DNA of 64,000 nucleotides from Cohnella phaseoli. GTDB taxonomy: Bacteria; Bacillota; Bacilli; Paenibacillales; Paenibacillaceae. The stretch spans positions 41,405 to 105,404 of the forward strand of contig NZ_QRDZ01000024.1 of NCBI RefSeq assembly GCF_003386235.1. The letters are read 5' to 3'. Position numbers and translations under genes: made by a program. Under the pieces are notes generated by a model, which did no database searches, had not been told where the DNA came from, and worked only from the letters and a program-made list of their open reading frames with translations. Below, piece after piece: positions 60,472-64,000 of this stretch (positions are counted from its first letter, which is position 1; each line of letters begins with the position of its first letter).

Positions 60472-62289
60472 TTAATCATCGTCCAGCTTCAGTACGGCCA
60501 TGAAGGCTTCCTGCGGAACTTCGACGTTGCCGACCTGCTTCATCCGCTTCTTGCCTTCCTTCTGCTTGTCGAGCAGCTTGCGCTTACGCGAGATGTCGCC
60601 GCCGTAACATTTGGCGAGCACGTTTTTGCGCATCGCCTTGATCGTCTCGCGGGAAACGATCTTCTGCCCGACAGCGGCCTGGATCGGAACCTCGAACATC
60701 TGGCGCGGAATCAGATCCTTCAGCTTCTCGCAGATGACTCGCCCGCGGTTGTAGGCGCGATCTCTATGCACGATAAACGAAAGCGCATCGACCTTCTCGG
60801 CGTTAAGCAAAATGTCCATCTTGACGAGGGAAGACTGCCGATAGCCGATCAGTTCGTAGTCAAACGAAGCGTAGCCCTTCGTACTCGACTTAAGCTGGTC
60901 AAAGAAATCGTAGACGATCTCAGCCAGCGGTACGTTGTATTGAATCGTAACGCGATTCGTGTCCAGATACTGCATATCGATAAACTCGCCGCGTTTGCCC
61001 TGACACAAATCCATAATCGCGCCTACGTAGTCGTTCGGAACGATAATCGACGCCTTGACGTAAGGTTCCTCGACAAAATCGATTTTGGCGGAATCCGGAT
61101 AGTCGGCCGGGTTGGAAATTTCCTGCACTTCCCCGTTCGTGAAGGTCACCCGGTAAATAACGCTCGGAGCGGTCGTAATAAGCGGAATATTGAACTCGCG
61201 CTCGATCCTCTCCTGAATGATCTCCATATGCAGCATCCCCAGGAAACCGCAACGGTAGCCGAATCCGAGCGCCTGAGAGGACTCCGGCTCGTAACGCAGC
61301 GAAGCGTCGTTCAGCTCCAGCTTCTCCAGCGCATCCCGCAAGTCGTTGTAGTCCGTCGAATCGATCGGATACATGCCGCAGAACACCATCGGGTTAATGC
61401 TTCGGTAGCCCGCAAGCGGCTCGGGGGTCGGATTTTTGGCATCGGTGATCGTATCCCCGACCCGCGTATCCTTCACGTTCTTGATCGAAGCGCTGACGAA
61501 GCCCACGTCTCCCGGTCCAAGCTCGGTTACAGCCGTCGGGCGCGGCATGAATGTGCCTACCTCGACAACATCGAACTGCGCTCCCGTCGCCATAAACTTC
61601 ATTCTCGTGCCGGCCTTGATCGTGCCGTCGATGACGCGAATGGAGCAGACGACACCTTTATATGCATCATAATGGGAATCGAAAATAAGCGCCTTCAGCG
61701 GCTTGTCGCGATCTCCTTGCGGAGGCGGAACCTGCTTGACGACCTGCTCCAGAATTTCCCTGATGCCGATCCCGTTCTTCGCGGAAGCAAGTACGGCGTC
61801 GCTGGCATCGAGTCCGATAACGTCCTCGATCTCCTGCTTGACGCGATCCGGTTCGGCGCTCGGCAGATCGATCTTATTGATGACCGGGACGATCTCCAGG
61901 TTGTTGTCGAGCGCCAAGTAAACGTTGGCCAGCGTCTGGGCTTCGATGCCCTGCGCCGCGTCAACGACGAGAATTGCGCCCTCGCACGCAGCCAAGCTGC
62001 GCGACACCTCGTACGTAAAGTCGACATGCCCCGGCGTGTCGATCAGATGGAGCAAGTAGGTTTCGCCGTCGTCGGCCTTATACAGCAACCGAACGGCCGT
62101 CATCTTAATCGTAATGCCGCGCTCCCGCTCCAGATCCATCGAGTCCAGCACCTGCTCCTGCATTTCGCGGGAGGTCAGTGCGCCCGTATATTCCAAAATG
62201 CGGTCGGCCAGCGTCGATTTGCCGTGGTCGATATGCGCGATAATGCAAAAATTGCGAATGTGGCTTTGCTTGATAGACAGTTCTGCCAT
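60472..62289 (-). CDS. lepA: Elongation factor 4 (LepA)
   Basis: 605-residue translational GTPase linked to ribosome back-translocation and initiation. G domain: AHIDHGKSTLADR, GITIKM, DTPGHVDF, NKIDLP, SAKNGIG. Domains II, III and V as in EF-G, then the LepA-specific C-terminal domain with AKCYGGDISRKRKLLDKQKEGKKRMK. ATG 62289 has GGAGG about 13 bases upstream; the frame extension to 62325 is rejected. Strong promoter upstream. Confidence 0.98.
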   Translation of the reverse strand: MAELSIKQSHIRNFCIIAHIDHGKSTLADRILEYTGALTSREMQEQVLDSMDLERERGITIKMTAVRLLYKADDGETYLLHLIDTPGHVDFTYEVSRSLAACEGAILVVDAAQGIEAQTLANVYLALDNNLEIVPVINKIDLPSAEPDRVKQEIEDVIGLDASDAVLASAKNGIGIREILEQVVKQVPPPQGDRDKPLKALIFDSHYDAYKGVVCSIRVIDGTIKAGTRMKFMATGAQFDVVEVGTFMPRPTAVTELGPGDVGFVSASIKNVKDTRVGDTITDAKNPTPEPLAGYRSINPMVFCGMYPIDSTDYNDLRDALEKLELNDASLRYEPESSQALGFGYRCGFLGMLHMEIIQERIEREFNIPLITTAPSVIYRVTFTNGEVQEISNPADYPDSAKIDFVEEPYVKASIIVPNDYVGAIMDLCQGKRGEFIDMQYLDTNRVTIQYNVPLAEIVYDFFDQLKSSTKGYASFDYELIGYRQSSLVKMDILLNAEKVDALSFIVHRDRAYNRGRVICEKLKDLIPRQMFEVPIQAAVGQKIVSRETIKAMRKNVLAKCYGGDISRKRKLLDKQKEGKKRMKQVGNVEVPQEAFMAVLKLDDD

Positions 62290-62339
62290 TCCAATGAGTA
62301 CCTCCAGCCGGTTCCATAACGTCAAATGACGATCACTTC

Positions 62340-62368
62340 ATTATAACAGCGTCCGCCGCTCTCATCAA
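62340..62368 (-). promoter_or_regulatory. Sigma-A promoter of lepA
   Basis: TTGATG (62368-62363), 17-base spacer, TATAAT (62345-62340) on minus. Confidence 0.78.
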
Positions 62369-62416
62369 TGAGTCGTCTGGAGCGGGGACGCAGAGGTTGC
62401 GAAGCCGGCAATCGCT

Positions 62417-64000
62417 CTAATCTTCCGAAGGGTTCTCGATCGTCAGTCCGTCTACATGACGCTTGCCCATCAGATGCCGCTTCTTGCGATTTTCGACCGA
62501 GTCGAACACGATGTTCAGGTCGTAATCTTCGCCGGGGTACAAATGCTTCTTGTCGATATATTTGCGAATCCGTTTATGATTAAGCTTGATCTTCTCCTTC
62601 TGCACCTGCACGATCAGGTTGCCGCGTTCGTCCGGCAATCGATAGATAACGCCCGGTTTGCGCAGATGCGGAATGAACACCAGGTCTCCGACGGACCAGC
62701 GTTCGGCAAGCTCCTGCTTGTTCTGCTCCGAGTTCTTCTGGTTATTAGCATGCCGGTGCGAATGTCGCGAGGAGTGGCGAGCGCCGTTGCCGGAAGGGGG
62801 AACAATTGACGACTTCTCCTTAGCTGCAGGAACGGTCGTCTCGCTCCGTCCCTCCTTCAACCGTTCGGCAATCTCCCGCGCCCTCTCAATCACGGTCGGC
62901 GCTATGCCCAGTTTGGCGGCGATGACGAAAGCGTAGCTGTTGCCGGCCTCCCCCATATCCAGTCGGTACAGCGGGCTGAGCGTCTCTTCGTCAAACGCCA
63001 TTCGCGCGTTGCGGAAGCCCTCCGCGATGCGCGCGTATTCCTTAATCTCGTTAAAATGCGTCGTCGCCATAATGATGCAGCCCCGCCGATACAGCTCCTC
63101 CAGGACGGCGATCGAAAGGCCGACTCCTTCTCCCGGATCGGTGCCGGTCGCCAGTTCGTCCAGCAGCACCAGCGTCGAAGGCCCCGAATGAGCAAGAATG
63201 TCGTTGACATTGCGCAGATGGGAGGAAAACGTGCTCAGCGACGATTCCAGGCTTTGACCGTCTCCGATATCGACTTCAACTGCTTGGAACACAGCGATTG
63301 CGCTCCCTGCAGCCGCAGGGATAAGCAACCCCGATTGCGCCATCAACGTGAGCAGCCCTGCGGTCTTGAGCGCAACCGTTTTACCGCCGGTATTCGGTCC
63401 CGTGATCAACAGCGCACGGTAGCCGTCGCCGACGCGAATGTTAAGCGGCACCGCCTTCGTCGCCAGAAACGGATGGCGAGCCTCCTTCAGATCCAGTACG
63501 CGGCTGCCGTTCACCTCCGGCGCGACACCTCCGATTGCCAGCCCCCACTTCGCCTTCGCAAACAGAAAATCGCAGTATCCGACAGCGTCGAGATTAACCG
63601 CCATCTCTTGCGCATAAGCCTCCGCTTCCCCAGTCAACCGGGCGAGCACCAACGTCTCCTCGCGGCTCTCCTGAAAACGCAGCTCGCTCAACTCCATCTG
63701 CGGCCCGGCCAGCTCGGACGGCTCGACGAATATCGTCTGGCCGCTTGCCGATTCGTCCAGCACCGCGCCCGGCACGCGTTTGCGGTGCTCCCGCTTCACA
63801 GGCAGCACGAATCGACCGTCTCTTCGGCTGACGATTTTCTCCTGCAAGCAGTCCGCCAGCTTGGACATCAGGCTTTCCAGCCTCTTTTGCAGCTTTTCCT
63901 CCGCGGCGCGGATTTTCTTCCGAATCTTATGCAGGTCCGGACTCGCCGTATCGACGATGCGCCCCCGGTCGACGCAAGCTTCGATCGACTCCCTGAGCGG
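62417..64000 (-). CDS. MutS2-like ATPase without Smr domain, 5' end outside the window
   Basis: 528 codons to the window edge, in frame throughout. A MutS clamp/lever region (RGRIVDTASPDLHKIRKKIR, RFVLPVKREHRKRVPG) leads to the ABC ATPase: LLITGPNTGGKTVALKT (Walker A), DIGDGQSLESSLSTFSSHLRN (signature), TLVLLDELATGTDPGEGVGL (Walker B), MATTHFNEIKEYA (switch His). MutS2 acts on recombination intermediates and collided ribosomes. After a His-rich linker (HSSRHSHRHANN) comes a KOW-like segment and the protein stops; the C-terminal Smr nuclease of true MutS2 is missing. It may therefore be a second, Smr-less MutS2 paralogue. Confidence 0.9.
   Translation of the reverse strand, partial: PLRESIEACVDRGRIVDTASPDLHKIRKKIRAAEEKLQKRLESLMSKLADCLQEKIVSRRDGRFVLPVKREHRKRVPGAVLDESASGQTIFVEPSELAGPQMELSELRFQESREETLVLARLTGEAEAYAQEMAVNLDAVGYCDFLFAKAKWGLAIGGVAPEVNGSRVLDLKEARHPFLATKAVPLNIRVGDGYRALLITGPNTGGKTVALKTAGLLTLMAQSGLLIPAAAGSAIAVFQAVEVDIGDGQSLESSLSTFSSHLRNVNDILAHSGPSTLVLLDELATGTDPGEGVGLSIAVLEELYRRGCIIMATTHFNEIKEYARIAEGFRNARMAFDEETLSPLYRLDMGEAGNSYAFVIAAKLGIAPTVIERAREIAERLKEGRSETTVPAAKEKSSIVPPSGNGARHSSRHSHRHANNQKNSEQNKQELAERWSVGDLVFIPHLRKPGVIYRLPDERGNLIVQVQKEKIKLNHKRIRKYIDKKHLYPGEDYDLNIVFDSVENRKKRHLMGKRHVDGLTIENPSED

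Noticed and set aside
60421..62319. 632-codon plus-strand frame opposite lepA
   Set aside because: Shadow of lepA codon usage; starts and ends with no ribosome site, Arg/His/Leu-rich translation.

Overview
The window looks like chromosome of a spore-forming, moderately GC-rich member of the Bacilli, most likely family Paenibacillaceae (Paenibacillus or Cohnella type). Reasons: two-subunit glycyl-tRNA synthetase behind a T-box leader, sporulation genes yqfC and yqfD behind a sigma-E-like promoter, a CIRCE/HrcA heat-shock operon, AddAB rather than RecBCD, and gene order close to the Bacillus subtilis yqeT-sigA region. Nearly everything is read from the minus strand. Exceptions are an S8 protease, a KdpD-like Usp protein, a Na/Pi cotransporter and a DinB-like protein.

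Region by region, in plus coordinates. 1-5 kb: 5' end of a cysteine desulfurase, a lytic transglycosylase, DUF1540 and YpuI proteins, a membrane-anchored subtilase on the plus strand, and RNase P RNA, which is class A in architecture. 5-12 kb: four ~51-bp hairpin units, then Nif3/YqfO, TrmK, a membrane protein, SigA, DnaG and YaiI. 12-24.7 kb: PPDK regulator, GlyS, GlyQ and T-box, RecO, YqzL (49 aa, GTG start), Era, Cdd, DgkA, YbeY, PgpH, PhoH, YqfD, YqfC. 24.8-28.7 kb: a small membrane protein, FloA and NfeD behind a perfect sigma-W-type promoter, then YqeY and S21. 28.7-46.6 kb: a block that interrupts the B. subtilis-type order: HIT protein, two unknowns, AddAB, the seven-gene Mrp antiporter operon with a divergent Usp protein, a small unknown and RlmI. 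46.6-51.7 kb: YqeW-type cotransporter, MtaB, RsmE, an M50 protease and PrmA. 51.7-53 kb: an array of ~60-bp repeats in two opposing sets, then two small stress-type genes. 53-64 kb: dnaJ-dnaK-grpE-hrcA with CIRCE, a GNAT behind an ARG-box-like palindrome, a DUF1572 protein, HemW, LepA and the 3' part of a MutS2-like gene without a Smr domain.

Most genes are housekeeping: replication start and sigma factor, translation and RNA modification, heat shock, recombination repair, c-di-AMP turnover, ion homeostasis and sporulation. No tRNA or rRNA genes, CRISPR arrays, insertion sequences or prophage genes were recognised. I did not find a multi-gene system I would call new. The best candidates for undescribed biology are non-coding or small: the opposed repeat array at 51.78-52.40 kb, the periodic hairpins at 5.33-5.50 kb, the class A RNase P RNA, the orphan KdpD-type Usp protein beside the Mrp operon, and the pentapeptide expansion inside PrmA.
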